From contig NZ_LQBQ01000001.1 in assembly GCF_001507595.1 (NCBI RefSeq), forward strand, positions 558,001-622,000: a stretch of DNA of 64,000 bases, written 5' to 3'. The DNA comes from Ruegeria marisrubri. GTDB taxonomy: Bacteria > Pseudomonadota > Alphaproteobacteria > Rhodobacterales > Rhodobacteraceae. Positions 40,358-53,957 of this stretch are shown here, piece after piece. The notes beneath the pieces were generated by a model, which saw only the letters and a program-made list of their open reading frames with translations, made no database searches and was not told the DNA's origin. Numbering within the stretch: the first letter of the stretch is position 1; the number at the start of each line of letters is the position of its first letter. The position numbers and the translations under genes are program-made.

Positions 40358-40792
40358 TCAGATCGGAGTTCCACCCGCCACGCGGTATAGGCGCGCGAGC
40401 TTTCTGTCCAATGTCGGGCTTTTGACCGCGATCTTCAGGATTCTGCCGCTTTTCTGCGGAACGAGAAGGAACATGTCGGCATCGACCTGGTAGCCCTGCG
40501 CAGTCTGAGTCGAGCTCAACTGTATGACGCTTTCGGGCAGTTTCTGGGGATACCCGTCGAAATTCAGTATGAGATAGGCAGTGGTTTCTGGGGGCAGCAA
40601 CTGCCTGCATTCGAAGGTTCCCTTTTCCACGCGCCTGAATTCCTGGCCGGGATCGGCGCAGGCCGCTTCGAACGCTGCAAACAGATTCTCTGGAAATTCA
40701 GGGAACGCAGCACTGCGGGCAGGGCCGCCCACGTCCTGGGATGTGCAGGCCGCCAACACGGCCATGACGGAAAGACTCCACAGCGCGCGCAT
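40358..40792 (-). CDS. Predicted lipoprotein, unknown function
   Basis: The 144-residue product begins MRALWSLSVMAVLAAC, a lipoprotein signal with lipobox LAAC at Cys16. The mature part contains a conserved-looking acidic/aromatic stretch (FPENLFAAFEAACADPGQEF) and then beta-rich sequence. Two more cysteines (CADPG and FECRQL) could pair. I recognise no family. It is convergent with tRNA-Pro, eight bases apart. A further 19 codons upstream are open, but the signal peptide fixes the start. Confidence 0.7.
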   Translation of the reverse strand: MRALWSLSVMAVLAACTSQDVGGPARSAAFPEFPENLFAAFEAACADPGQEFRRVEKGTFECRQLLPPETTAYLILNFDGYPQKLPESVIQLSSTQTAQGYQVDADMFLLVPQKSGRILKIAVKSPTLDRKLARLYRVAGGTPI

Positions 40793-41346
40793 GGCCGGAA
40801 AATCCAAACAGTTGGTGTCACCTGCATCCGACTGTAGGGCATTGGCCATCCCCGCGCGACAGTGATTCTGCGAGCCTGCAGGGAATTTGCCATTTTCGAT
40901 GGTGCTTCACTTTGTTCTGTAAACATGCCGGAGCTAAAGAGAAAATCCCGAATGCTCCGTCTCGATCCGAAAGCAGGGGGGCAGAGGAAAACCCTGTGGA
41001 GGAATCGCGAACAGCCGATTGCGGGGTTCCGAACCGATCGCGGTCAACAGAAAAGATTGTCTCTGAGACGTAAAAATGCCGTTGACCTGATATGGGAAGA
41101 TACGCCAGATTGTGGAGGCCGGATGCGCTGCTACTAAATCTGGTAGGTAATAACCGGAAACGGCAGCGGGCGAGGGACGGAAAGCACATAAAGGTTACGT
41201 GCGGCCGATGGTCGTTGTTGCGCTGCGTTCAGCGGCGAGGGGCTTTCTTTTTCTTTGGCAAGCCGGCGACCGGATCGAAGAGCGTATCCCGGTTTTGATA
41301 GGTCGATTGACCGGGAATTGAGTTGGTTGAAGCTAGGGCGGCGGAA
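40793..41346. other. Non-coding region upstream of nrdJ
   Basis: About 550 bases without a convincing gene. TTGACC at 41082-41087 could be a -35 for nrdJ, but no matching -10 was seen. No NrdR box pair and no cobalamin riboswitch core was recognised. GGCGGAA precedes the nrdJ ATG. The composition is locally AT-richer than the flanking genes. Confidence 0.4.
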
Positions 41347-44985
<3,639 letters not shown>

Positions 44986-45002
44986 CCCGCACGCGACGGA
45001 AT

Positions 45003-45306
45003 CGCACCGGCGACGGTGCGTAGGGGCTTGGGTCTCCCTCGGTGATCCGGTCCCGACGAACAGGGGGCAAGGCAAAGCCTGAGACTTACCCAAAGGCGCC
45101 TTGCCCCACTCGGCGGAACATGCCCGTGTTCCGTCGGCGACAGGGTGGGACGGAATATCAGTCCTTCCCACTCGTACCGGGGGCGGGTGCGCCCGCCCTG
45201 AACGGCGTCCAGGCCGCAGGCAAAAAACCACCGGGCGGTAAACTAGATGAGCCTGGATGGCGAAACTTTCAGGAGGTCCCGAAACGGACCTCCTTTTTCT
45301 TTTTTG
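45003..45306 (+). ncRNA. Candidate structured RNA ending in an intrinsic terminator
   Basis: Between nrdJ and the next gene, about 290 bases carry a chain of stable local stems: CGCACCG/CGGTGCG with a GCGA tetraloop (45003-45020); GGGGCAAGGC/GCCTTGCCCC (45064-45073 with 45098-45107); a nine-pair stem 45112-45120 with 45127-45135; GTGGGA/TCCCAC (45145-45150 with 45166-45171); GGGCGGG/CCCGCCC with a TGCG loop (45181-45198); and CGTCCAGGC/GCCTGGATG (45206-45214 with 45251-45259). The motif CCACTCG follows both the second and fourth stems. The terminator closes it. It could be a 3'-UTR-derived sRNA, an independent ncRNA or a leader of a longer transcript. I cannot name a family. Confidence 0.45.
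45271..45306 (+). terminator. Strong intrinsic terminator
   Basis: A stem AGGAGGTCC/GGACCTCCT (45271-45279 and 45286-45294) with a CGAAAC loop is followed by TTTTCTTTTTT. It ends transcription about 300 bases beyond the nrdJ stop. Confidence 0.9.
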
Positions 45307-45362
45307 TGGCTGACGCCCGCAAAACCGGCCATATTTCGGGCAATCATTCAAAGGGTTTGCCA

Positions 45363-46055
45363 ATGTCCGCGGTTCGCATCCTCTATTTCACCGACATACT
45401 GTGCGTCTGGGCCTATATCGCCGAACGGCGCGTTGCCGAACTGGACAAGGTATTCGGTGACCGTATCGAGATCGAGCCACGGTTCTGCAGCGTGTTTCCC
45501 GATGCCTGGACCAAGATCGAAACCACATGGCGCGACCGGGGCGGTTATGCCGCCTTCAACCGCCATCTCTGCGAGGTGGCCGAGCGATTTCCGCATATCG
45601 AACTGAGCGACAGGTTGTGGCTCGATGTTCGCCCGCGCACCTCGGCCAGTGCGCATCTCTACATCAAGGCGGTCGAGATCGCCGAGCGCAAGGCGCATGG
45701 TGACGACTTGCCGCCATATGCACAACGCGACTCGGTTCGCGCTGCGGCGGCCATGCGGCGCGCGTTTTTCGCGCAGGCCCGCGACATCTCGGAAATCGCC
45801 ATTCAGCGCGAGATCTCCGAGGAGTTGGGCATAGATCATGACGCGGTGCGGGCGGCCGTCGCCTCGTCCGAGGCGGTCGCGGCGCTGGCGGCGGATATGG
45901 GCATGGCCCAGCAGAGCAACGTGACCGGCAGCCCCACATTCATCATGAACGAAGGGCGGCAGAGGCTGTTCGGCAATGTCGGCTATCGCCTGCTCGAGGC
46001 GAATGTGCAGGAGCTGCTGCGCAACCCCGACGAGGGCGCGGCCAGTTGGTGCTGA
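45363..46055 (+). CDS. DsbA/FrnE-family thioredoxin-fold protein with a single-cysteine active site
   Basis: This is a 230-residue DsbA-superfamily protein without signal peptide, so cytoplasmic. The redox loop is FTDILCVWAYIAE, CxxA instead of CxxC, and the cis-proline loop GSPTFIMNEG is intact. The family includes FrnE-type oxidoreductases and 2-hydroxychromene-2-carboxylate isomerases and glutathione-transferase kappa. With one cysteine it cannot act as a simple dithiol oxidase; a glutathione-dependent or isomerase-like role is more likely. The start at 45363 is fixed by homology, just after a terminator, so it needs its own promoter. Confidence 0.82.
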   Translation: MSAVRILYFTDILCVWAYIAERRVAELDKVFGDRIEIEPRFCSVFPDAWTKIETTWRDRGGYAAFNRHLCEVAERFPHIELSDRLWLDVRPRTSASAHLYIKAVEIAERKAHGDDLPPYAQRDSVRAAAAMRRAFFAQARDISEIAIQREISEELGIDHDAVRAAVASSEAVAALAADMGMAQQSNVTGSPTFIMNEGRQRLFGNVGYRLLEANVQELLRNPDEGAASWC

Positions 46056-46103
46056 TGGTTTCGGCGCAGGAGTGATGCGCCGAAACCGATGCATTGCAAG
46101 TGC

Positions 46104-47648
46104 TTACGATGACAAGTGAATGTTGAATCGGGCGCGGATTTCCGCGTCGAGGGTAGCATCGAACCGGGCCGGCGATCGCTCGGACAGGATCTGGTTCTTC
46201 CGCGCCACGGCCTTTTCGATCAGGTCCGGCTTGTCGCGTTCCGCCCATTCCTTGGGCGAGGTGCGGTCGCCAAACGTAGGATAGACATAGTCCACCTGCA
46301 TCCGCCCCAAGGTCTGGCCGGTGCCCAGATAGTGACCGCTGCCGCCGAGGCAGACCTCGGCGATCTGGTCCAGCGCCAGCGTTTCCTCCGTCACCTCGAT
46401 CCCGCGGACACAGCGCAGCGCCTGTCCGATCAGGTCATCGCCGAGGATCAGCGACTCATGGCAGAACCCCAGCAGCGAGGCGTGCATCCCGGCGGCCTCA
46501 TAGACCATGTTGAGCCCGGACAGCCCCGCCATGACGTTCGAGCACATCTGCTCCCACCCGGCCTGCATGTCGGGCAGTTTCGAATCCGAAGCCCCGGCCG
46601 CGGCACCGCCCGGCAGCCCGTAGAAATGGTGCATCTGCGCGCAACCCGCCGTCAGCAGGGCCTGTTCACCCGAACCCACGCTCATCGCCCCGGTGCGCAG
46701 GTCCAGACCAAAGGGCCAGGTGCCTACGATGGCCGGGGCTCCGGGTTTGACGGCGTTAACGTAGACCAGACCAGCCAGGCATTCCGCCACGGCCTGCACG
46801 ATGGCGCCCGCGATGGAGGAGGGGGCAGTCGCGCCAGCCATTCCCGCCGACAGCAGCAGCACGGGCATCCCGGCCTTGATGCACTCCTCCATGACCTGAC
46901 AGCTTTCGGTGGCGAATTTCATCGGCGGAACGACGAAACAGTTCGAGTTCGACACGAAAGGCCGCTCGCGCCACTTGTCCTCGCCACCGGCGATCAGGTG
47001 CAGCATTTGCATCGCCGGGGCCACATAGCTGGGATCGGTGAAGGACGTCCCGATATGTTTGAACGTGCCCGAACAGCAGGCGTAGATCGTGTTCAGGTCC
47101 ATTTCCAGATTGTCCGAAATGTCACGACAGACCATCGGACGTTGTACAAAATGGATGTTTTCCAGCTTTTCGCAGATACGCGCCGCGTCGTGCAGGTCCT
47201 GCACGGTGGAATCGCGATACTCACGGCCTTCGACATCCACCATGCTGACGGCAGCACCTGCGGTGCCGTAATGCACCCGGTTGCCCGAAAGCTGCAGATC
47301 CGTCTTGCCGTCACGGCTGTGGAGAGTGACCGAGCGGTTGGCGTTGGCCAGCGTGTCCTCGACCAGCGCGCGGGGGAAGCGGATGCGCCCGTCATCGCCC
47401 AAGGTGCAGCCGGCCGCTGTCAGATAGTCGATGCCGCTCTGCGGGGCATCGGCAAGGCCGATCTGCTCGAGCGCGTCGAGGGCCGCGCGGTGAATGCTTT
47501 CCATCCCTTCCTGTGTCAGAGGCTTCAGCCAGCCACCTTCCTGGCCGGGGCGCACGGGGCGCAGATGTTCGGGAAGTGATGTCGCGCGGGCAGCACGACG
47601 CGCGGCACGGCCTCCACCACGGGAGGAGCTGCGGGATTGATCGTTCAT
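46104..47648 (-). CDS. Trimethylamine methyltransferase (MttB) family protein, non-pyrrolysine
   Basis: This is a 514-residue TIM-barrel methyltransferase of the MttB superfamily. Key text: LDALEQIGLADAPQSGIDYL, HYGTAGAAVSMVDVEGREY, SNSNCFVVPPMKFATESCQV, LSAGMAGATAPSSIAGAIVQ, and GLSGLNMVYEAAGMHASLLG. No in-frame amber codon occurs, so it does not use pyrrolysine. Non-Pyl members (MtgB-like) demethylate quaternary amines such as glycine betaine and pass the methyl to a corrinoid protein. The N-terminus is Arg/Gly/Ser-rich (residues 5-22). A small ORF with a good Shine-Dalgarno precedes it. Confidence 0.88.
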   Translation of the reverse strand: MNDQSRSSSRGGGRAARRAARATSLPEHLRPVRPGQEGGWLKPLTQEGMESIHRAALDALEQIGLADAPQSGIDYLTAAGCTLGDDGRIRFPRALVEDTLANANRSVTLHSRDGKTDLQLSGNRVHYGTAGAAVSMVDVEGREYRDSTVQDLHDAARICEKLENIHFVQRPMVCRDISDNLEMDLNTIYACCSGTFKHIGTSFTDPSYVAPAMQMLHLIAGGEDKWRERPFVSNSNCFVVPPMKFATESCQVMEECIKAGMPVLLLSAGMAGATAPSSIAGAIVQAVAECLAGLVYVNAVKPGAPAIVGTWPFGLDLRTGAMSVGSGEQALLTAGCAQMHHFYGLPGGAAAGASDSKLPDMQAGWEQMCSNVMAGLSGLNMVYEAAGMHASLLGFCHESLILGDDLIGQALRCVRGIEVTEETLALDQIAEVCLGGSGHYLGTGQTLGRMQVDYVYPTFGDRTSPKEWAERDKPDLIEKAVARKNQILSERSPARFDATLDAEIRARFNIHLSS

Positions 47649-47680
47649 TTGGGTGTCCGTATTGAATTGGAGAATTGGGC

Positions 47681-47779
47681 TCAGCGGCAACCCATCTCCG
47701 GACGTCCACGTGCCGCACGCCCGCGATCCGCGCCGATCGTGCGGCTGACCAAGCAGATTTTCGACAGCTCACCCTGCAT
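47681..47779 (-). CDS. Candidate 32-codon small ORF upstream of the mttB-like gene
   Basis: The ATG at 47779 follows GGAGGAG at the ideal distance, a better ribosome-binding site than that of the methyltransferase gene 32 bases downstream. The peptide begins MQGELSKICLVSRTIG and is Arg/Gly-rich in its second half, net positive, with two cysteines. It resembles no known family. It may be a leader peptide that couples or attenuates translation of the downstream gene, or a chance ORF. Confidence 0.4.
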   Translation of the reverse strand: MQGELSKICLVSRTIGADRGRAARGRPEMGCR

Positions 47780-47820
47780 GCGGCTCCTCCACCCTTGAAG
47801 CAGGATATGCAGTTGCGACC

Positions 47821-47858
47821 GACAGGTTCTGTCCCATTTGCGACTATAAAACATGTCG
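47821..47858 (-). promoter_or_regulatory. Possible promoter and operator for the mttB-like gene
   Basis: A perfect palindrome GACAG-GTT-CTGTC (47821-47833) and a second inverted pair CGAC/GTCG (47841-47844 and 47855-47858) flank the minus-strand hexamer TATAGT (47848-47843). No good -35 is visible, which would fit an activator-dependent promoter. The element is 40 to 80 bases upstream of the small ORF. Confidence 0.35.
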
Positions 47859-47899
47859 ATTTGAGGCGTTTTTCATGCCCAGGCAGGCCGGTTGAACCG

Positions 47900-47930
47900 A
47901 AAAAGGGCAACCGCCGGTAGACGATTGCCC
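47900..47930 (-). terminator. Intrinsic terminator after the 47971-49158 gene
   Basis: A stem GGGCAA/TTGCCC (47905-47910 and 47925-47930) is followed on the minus strand by five T residues. It separates the aminotransferase gene from the mttB-like unit downstream. Confidence 0.7.
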
Positions 47931-47970
47931 AGTTGATTAAACGCTGCTGCGTCGTAAATGCGCGCGCGTG

Positions 47971-49158
47971 TCAGGCGTTTTCGCGCTGGTCGCTGAGAAC
48001 CGCAGCAAAGCTGCACAACGTCCTGAGCGCGTTGGCAAAAGCGTCATCGTCGATCGTCATCGCCACGCGGACATGGCCTGCGGCTGCCTTGCCGAAACTT
48101 TCCCCGGGCATGACGGCGATGTGGTGCGTGTCGAGCAGGGCGTTGGCGAAAGCCTCACCAGTCAGGCCCGTGGCGCGGACGTCCAGCATCAGATACATCG
48201 CGCCTTGCGAGGGGATCATGGTGACCGCGTTCTGGGCACCCAGTATTTCCGTGGCCAGCGCGCGCCTGCGGCGGAACGGTTCCGAGATTTCGTCTTCAAG
48301 CTCGCGCCCTGCGCTGAGCGCAAAACTCGCCGCGTCCTGAATGAATCCGGGGACGCCATAGGTCGTGTGCGTTGCGAGGTTGATCAGGTGCTCGGTCACC
48401 TCAGCAGGCGCGACGATCCAGCCGCAGCGGGAGCCTGTCATGGCGTGGGACTTGGACATCGAACCGACGACCAGCGTGCGTTCGGCCATGTCCGGCAGGG
48501 CGCGGGGCGAGATGTGTTCGCCCTCCCAGACCTGCGTGTCATAGACCTCGTCCGAGATCAGCCACAGGTCGCGTTTTTTGCAGACCTCGGCGATCCCTTC
48601 CAGCGTTTCGCGGGAATAGACCACGCCGGTCGGGTTGTTGGGCGAGTTTATCAGCAGCGAAACCGCGCCTTCGGCGGCGGCGTCGATCTCCGAGGCGCGC
48701 GGCTGAAACGCGTCCCCAGCATGGGTCTGAACCGCCTTGGCAACGGCACCCACGCCGCGAATCGTTCCGGGATAGGTGGCGTAGTAGGGATCGAGATATA
48801 GAGCGGTGTCGCCGGCATTGCAGGCCGCTGCATGTGCCGCGAACAGCGCAGCCTGACCGCCGGGCGTTATCAGCACATTGTCACGGGTCGTGGGAACGCC
48901 GGTGCGGGTCTGCACCCGCGCGGCAACGGTATCGCGCAACAGGGCCGTGCCCGGAACCATCGCATATCCGGTGTGGCCGCCCACGGCCGAGTCGTTCATC
49001 GCTGCCAGGATCGACGGGTGGGTCGGGATGTCGTGCTCGCCGATCGTCAACTCGACGACGGCGATCCCCTCGGAGATCATGCGCCGCGCCCGATAGAACA
49101 CGCCCCAGCCGTCGGAACCGCCGCCGGTCAGGTGGGTAATGCGATGCGACAGCTTCAT
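47971..49158 (-). CDS. PLP-dependent aminotransferase, class I/II
   Basis: This is a fold-type I aminotransferase of 395 residues. It begins MKLSHRITHLTGGGSDGWGVFYRARRMI, has ITPGGQAALFAAHAAAC, NSPNNPTGVVYSRETLE, SDEVYDTQVWE and the PLP lysine in GSMSKSHAMTGSRCGWIV. The substrate is unknown; sequence resembles aspartate/aromatic aminotransferase-like enzymes. GGGAGAGAG precedes the ATG at 49158. A terminator separates it from the mttB-like unit, so a shared pathway should not be assumed. Confidence 0.87.
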   Translation of the reverse strand: MKLSHRITHLTGGGSDGWGVFYRARRMISEGIAVVELTIGEHDIPTHPSILAAMNDSAVGGHTGYAMVPGTALLRDTVAARVQTRTGVPTTRDNVLITPGGQAALFAAHAAACNAGDTALYLDPYYATYPGTIRGVGAVAKAVQTHAGDAFQPRASEIDAAAEGAVSLLINSPNNPTGVVYSRETLEGIAEVCKKRDLWLISDEVYDTQVWEGEHISPRALPDMAERTLVVGSMSKSHAMTGSRCGWIVAPAEVTEHLINLATHTTYGVPGFIQDAASFALSAGRELEDEISEPFRRRRALATEILGAQNAVTMIPSQGAMYLMLDVRATGLTGEAFANALLDTHHIAVMPGESFGKAAAGHVRVAMTIDDDAFANALRTLCSFAAVLSDQRENA

Positions 49159-49435
49159 GGCCTCTCTCCCTGAGTGTTTCAGCCGGAGAGGGGCAGAGGC
49201 AAAGGGCTTTGTCAACCGGGCGCGGGGCAATCGTCGGCGTCCTCTGATGGAAAGGAGGCTTGGCGGATCGTCGCGGTCATGCTATCCGGGGCGCATGAAC
49301 CGGACCATTTGCATCATTATTGGCTGCATTCCCTGCTGAACTTTCACGCGGGCCGGTTTCTTTCGTTTTCATCTCCGAGACAAGTTGCTATGCCCGCGCC
49401 AACGCGCAAGCGCATGCTGTTGAGGACATGACCCG

Positions 49436-50805
<1,370 letters not shown>

Positions 50806-50809
<4 letters not shown>

Positions 50810-52455
50810 GTGATCGGGTCACCGAGGCGCCAGAACGCCTGTATCTCTATGATACGACCCTTCGCGACGGGCAGCAGACGCAGGGCGTGCAGTTTTCGAC
50901 CTCGGAAAAAGCGCAGATCGCCAAGGCTTTGGACGAGTTGGGCGTCGATTACATCGAAGGCGGCTGGCCCGGCGCGAACCCGACCGACAGCGCGTTTTTC
51001 AATGCGGCTCCGGCGACCCGGGCACGGCTGACAGCCTTTGGCATGACCAAGCGTTCGGGCCGATCTGCCGAAAATGACGACGTTCTGGCCGCGGTAATGA
51101 ACGCAGGCACCCAGACCGTTTGTCTGGTCGGCAAGGCGCATGACTATCATGTGACCCACGCGCTCGGCATCCCGCTTGAGGAGAATGTCGAGAACATCCG
51201 GGCCTCGATGGCGCATATCGTGGCGCAGGGGCGCGAGGCGCTGTTCGACGCCGAGCATTTCTTTGACGGCTACAAGGACAACCCGGCCTATGCGGTCGAG
51301 GTTTGCCGCGCGGCGCTGGACGCAGGCGCGCGATGGGTGGTGCTGTGCGACACCAATGGCGGGGCGCTGCCGTCCGAGGTCGGGCGTATCGTGGGCGAGG
51401 TCATCGCGGCGGGTCTGCCTGGTGACCGGCTGGGAATTCACACTCACAATGACACCGAGAACGCGGTGGCCTGTTCTCTGGCTGCCGTCGATGCGGGCGC
51501 ACGCCAGATACAGGGCACGTTGAACGGTCTGGGCGAGCGTTGCGGCAATGCGAACCTGACGGCATTGATCCCGACGTTGCTGCTCAAGGAACCCTATGCG
51601 TCGAGGTTCGAGACCGGCATCAGCCGTGAGGCCTTGGCGGGCCTGACGCGGGTCAGCCGGATGCTGGATGACATCCTGAACCGTGTGCCGACCAAACAGG
51701 CGGCTTACGTGGGCGCTTCGGCCTTTGCGCACAAGGCTGGGCTGCACGCGAGCGCCATTCTAAAGGACCCGTCGACCTATGAACACGTCGATCCGGCCAG
51801 TGTCGGCAACACGCGCATCATTCCGATGTCAAACCAGGCGGGGCAGTCGAACCTGCGCAAGCGTCTGACCGAGGCGGGGCTGGTGGTCGAGCCGGGGGAT
51901 CCGGCGCTGGGACGCATTCTCGAACGGATCAAGGCGCGCGAGGCCGAGGGCTATTCCTACGACACCGCGCAGGCCTCGTTCGAGTTGCTGGCGCGGGAAG
52001 AGTTGGGACAGCTGCCGCAGTTCTTCGAGGTCAAGCGCTACAAGGTCACCGTCGAGCGCCGCAAGAACAAATACAACAAGATGGTCAGCCTGTCAGAGGC
52101 GGTCGTCGTGGTGAAGGTGGACGGTGAAAAGAAGCTGTCGGTCAGCGAGTCGCTGGATGAAAGCGGCAATGACCGGGGGCCAGTGAACGCGCTGGCCAAG
52201 GCTCTGGCCAAGGATCTGGGGCGCTATTCCGAAGTGCTCGACGACATGCACCTGGTCGATTTCAAGGTGCGCATCACGCAAGGTGGCACCGAGGCCGTGA
52301 CCCGTGTCATCATCGACAGCGAGGACGGGCAGGGGCGGCGCTGGTCCACGGTGGGCGTCAGCGCCAACATAGTCGATGCCTCGTTCGAGGCGCTGCTGGA
52401 AGCGATCCAGTGGAAACTGGTCCGCGACTGCGGCACGAAAGAGACGGCGGCGTAA
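50806..52455 (+). CDS. cimA: (R)-citramalate synthase
   Basis: CimA condenses pyruvate and acetyl-CoA to citramalate, giving a threonine-independent route to isoleucine. The 549-residue product begins with [20 protein letters not shown], has [30 protein letters not shown] and [11 protein letters not shown], and a C-terminal LeuA-dimer regulatory domain (from about residue 420). The GWPGANPTD text distinguishes this clade from 2-isopropylmalate synthase. It overlaps cysS by four bases and the methyltransferase gene by one. Confidence 0.92.
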
Positions 52456-53174
52456 TGGATTGGGATGCGTTCTTTACCCTGCACAAGGACCTGCCCCGCG
52501 AGGGGCCGGGCTGCGCCGAAGATGTGCTCTGGGCCTTGGAACGGGCCGGTCTGTCGGGTGAGGTGACTGTCTGCGACGCGGGATGCGGGCCGGGCGCCGA
52601 TCTGGAAGTTCTTGCCGAAGCACTGCCGTTGGCGCGTCTGACCGGGATCGAAAAACCGCCGCAGTTCGTCAAAGAGGCGCGCGCACGCTGTGCCCGCTTT
52701 GGTGACCGTGTGCGCGTGATCGAAGGCGACATGGCAGAACCCGGCGGACCGTATGACCTGATCTGGTCCGCGGGCGCAATCTATTTCCTGGGGGTGACCG
52801 AAGGGTTGCAGGCATGGCGCGACGCGCTGACGCCCAGCGGCTGGGTGGCTTTCTCGGAGCCTGTCCGGATACCGGGGCCGCAGTCGGAAGCCGCGCGGGA
52901 GTTTTGGGCGGAATATCCTGCCTTGACCGATCTGGAGGGGGTAACAGCCCGGATCTCGCAGGCCGGGTATGAGGTGGTGGACCACCGTCTGATCATCGGA
53001 GAGCCGTGGGAGACCTATTATGCCCCGCTGCGGCAGCGGATTTTGGAACTGAGGGCGCAAGGCCCGGATGACGCGCTCGTAGAGGTATTGGACGCCCATG
53101 AGCGCGAGATTTCCTTGTGGGAGGCGGCGCGGGAACAAATCGCCTATGCGTTGTTCCTTGTGCGTCCGGCATGA
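52455..53174 (+). CDS. Class I SAM-dependent methyltransferase, substrate unknown
   Basis: The 239-residue product has the SAM-binding motif I VCDAGCGPGADLEVLAE, followed by LTGIEKPPQFVKEA and EGDMAEPGGPYDLIWSAGAIYFLG. The start ATG overlaps the cimA stop (TAATG) and the stop overlaps the next start (ATGA). Methyl acceptor is not predictable. Its fixed place between cimA and the NDUFAF6-like gene does not suggest a pathway. Confidence 0.87.
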   Translation: MDWDAFFTLHKDLPREGPGCAEDVLWALERAGLSGEVTVCDAGCGPGADLEVLAEALPLARLTGIEKPPQFVKEARARCARFGDRVRVIEGDMAEPGGPYDLIWSAGAIYFLGVTEGLQAWRDALTPSGWVAFSEPVRIPGPQSEAAREFWAEYPALTDLEGVTARISQAGYEVVDHRLIIGEPWETYYAPLRQRILELRAQGPDDALVEVLDAHEREISLWEAAREQIAYALFLVRPA

Positions 53175-53947
53175 CGTTCGACGACGATCTTAAGGCCTGT
53201 GCCGCATTGGTTCACCGGGCTGATCCCGACCGGTTCATGGCCGCCATGGCCGCACCGGTCAAGGCGCGTGCGGTGCTGTTTCCCCTGTATGCGCTGAATG
53301 TCGAAGTCTCTCGCGCGCCCTGGGTCACGCAGGAGCCGATGATCGCCGAGATGCGGCTGCAATGGTGGCGGGATGCGCTGGAGGAAATCGCGGCAGGCGG
53401 GCAGGTCCGGCGGCACGAGGTCGTCACGCCTCTGGCAGCCGTTCTTTCGCCCGAGGCGGCGTCGGAAATGGATGAATACGTCGCCGTAAGGCGTTGGGAC
53501 ATCTATCGCGATCCGTTCGAGGATGCCGAGCACTTTGCCAACTACATAAACCAGAGCGCGGGAACCTTGATGTGGGCTGCAGCGCAAGCACTGGGTGAGG
53601 CTGACGAAAGCGTGGTCCGGGACCTTGGCTTTGCCTCGGGTGTTGCCAACTGGTTCCGGGCCATCCCGGAATTGGAATCCCGGGGCCGGGTTCCGTTGCT
53701 TGATGGCACGCCCGAAGGCGTTCGGCGGCTGGCGCAAGAGGCGCTGGACCGTCTGGCCCGAGCACGCGCCAACCGGGGCGCAGTGTCGAAGGAAGCGCGT
53801 CCGGCGATGCTGGCCGGTTGGCAGGCCGAGGCAATACTCGGACAAGCGTTGAAGGAACCGGCCCGTGTTGCCGTCGGTGCATTGGGGCAGAGCGAGTTTC
53901 GTCGCAGAGCCTCTTTGATACGGGCGGTCGTGACGGGGCGCTGGTAG
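53171..53947 (+). CDS. Squalene/phytoene-synthase-family protein, NDUFAF6-like
   Basis: The 258-residue product belongs to the squalene/phytoene synthase fold, but lacks the DDxxD aspartates. Instead it shows ALNVEVSRAPWVTQEPMIAEMRLQWWRDALEEI and FASGVANWFRAIPELESRGRVPLL, which parallel the mitochondrial complex I assembly factor NDUFAF6. That makes a respiratory complex I biogenesis role more likely than isoprenoid synthesis; this is an inference from family resemblance. No other isoprenoid gene is nearby. Confidence 0.8.
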   Translation: MTFDDDLKACAALVHRADPDRFMAAMAAPVKARAVLFPLYALNVEVSRAPWVTQEPMIAEMRLQWWRDALEEIAAGGQVRRHEVVTPLAAVLSPEAASEMDEYVAVRRWDIYRDPFEDAEHFANYINQSAGTLMWAAAQALGEADESVVRDLGFASGVANWFRAIPELESRGRVPLLDGTPEGVRRLAQEALDRLARARANRGAVSKEARPAMLAGWQAEAILGQALKEPARVAVGALGQSEFRRRASLIRAVVTGRW

Positions 53948-53957
53948 CGGCCGTCGG

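Noticed and set aside
45030..45100. Cobalamin riboswitch or alpha-type tmRNA 5' piece, suggested by GGTGATCCGG and CCGACG
   Set aside because: The B12 box and core order do not match a cobalamin riboswitch, and no proteolysis-tag coding sequence (AND... type) or T arm with CCA is present for tmRNA.
45064..45107. TPP riboswitch, suggested by CTGAGA followed by ACCC inside the second stem
   Set aside because: The obligatory GAACCTGATCTGG-type segment is missing and the downstream gene has no thiamin link.
45042..45362. N-terminal extension of the FrnE-like protein through the structured RNA segment
   Set aside because: It would have to be translated through a strong intrinsic terminator, and the family homology begins at 45363.
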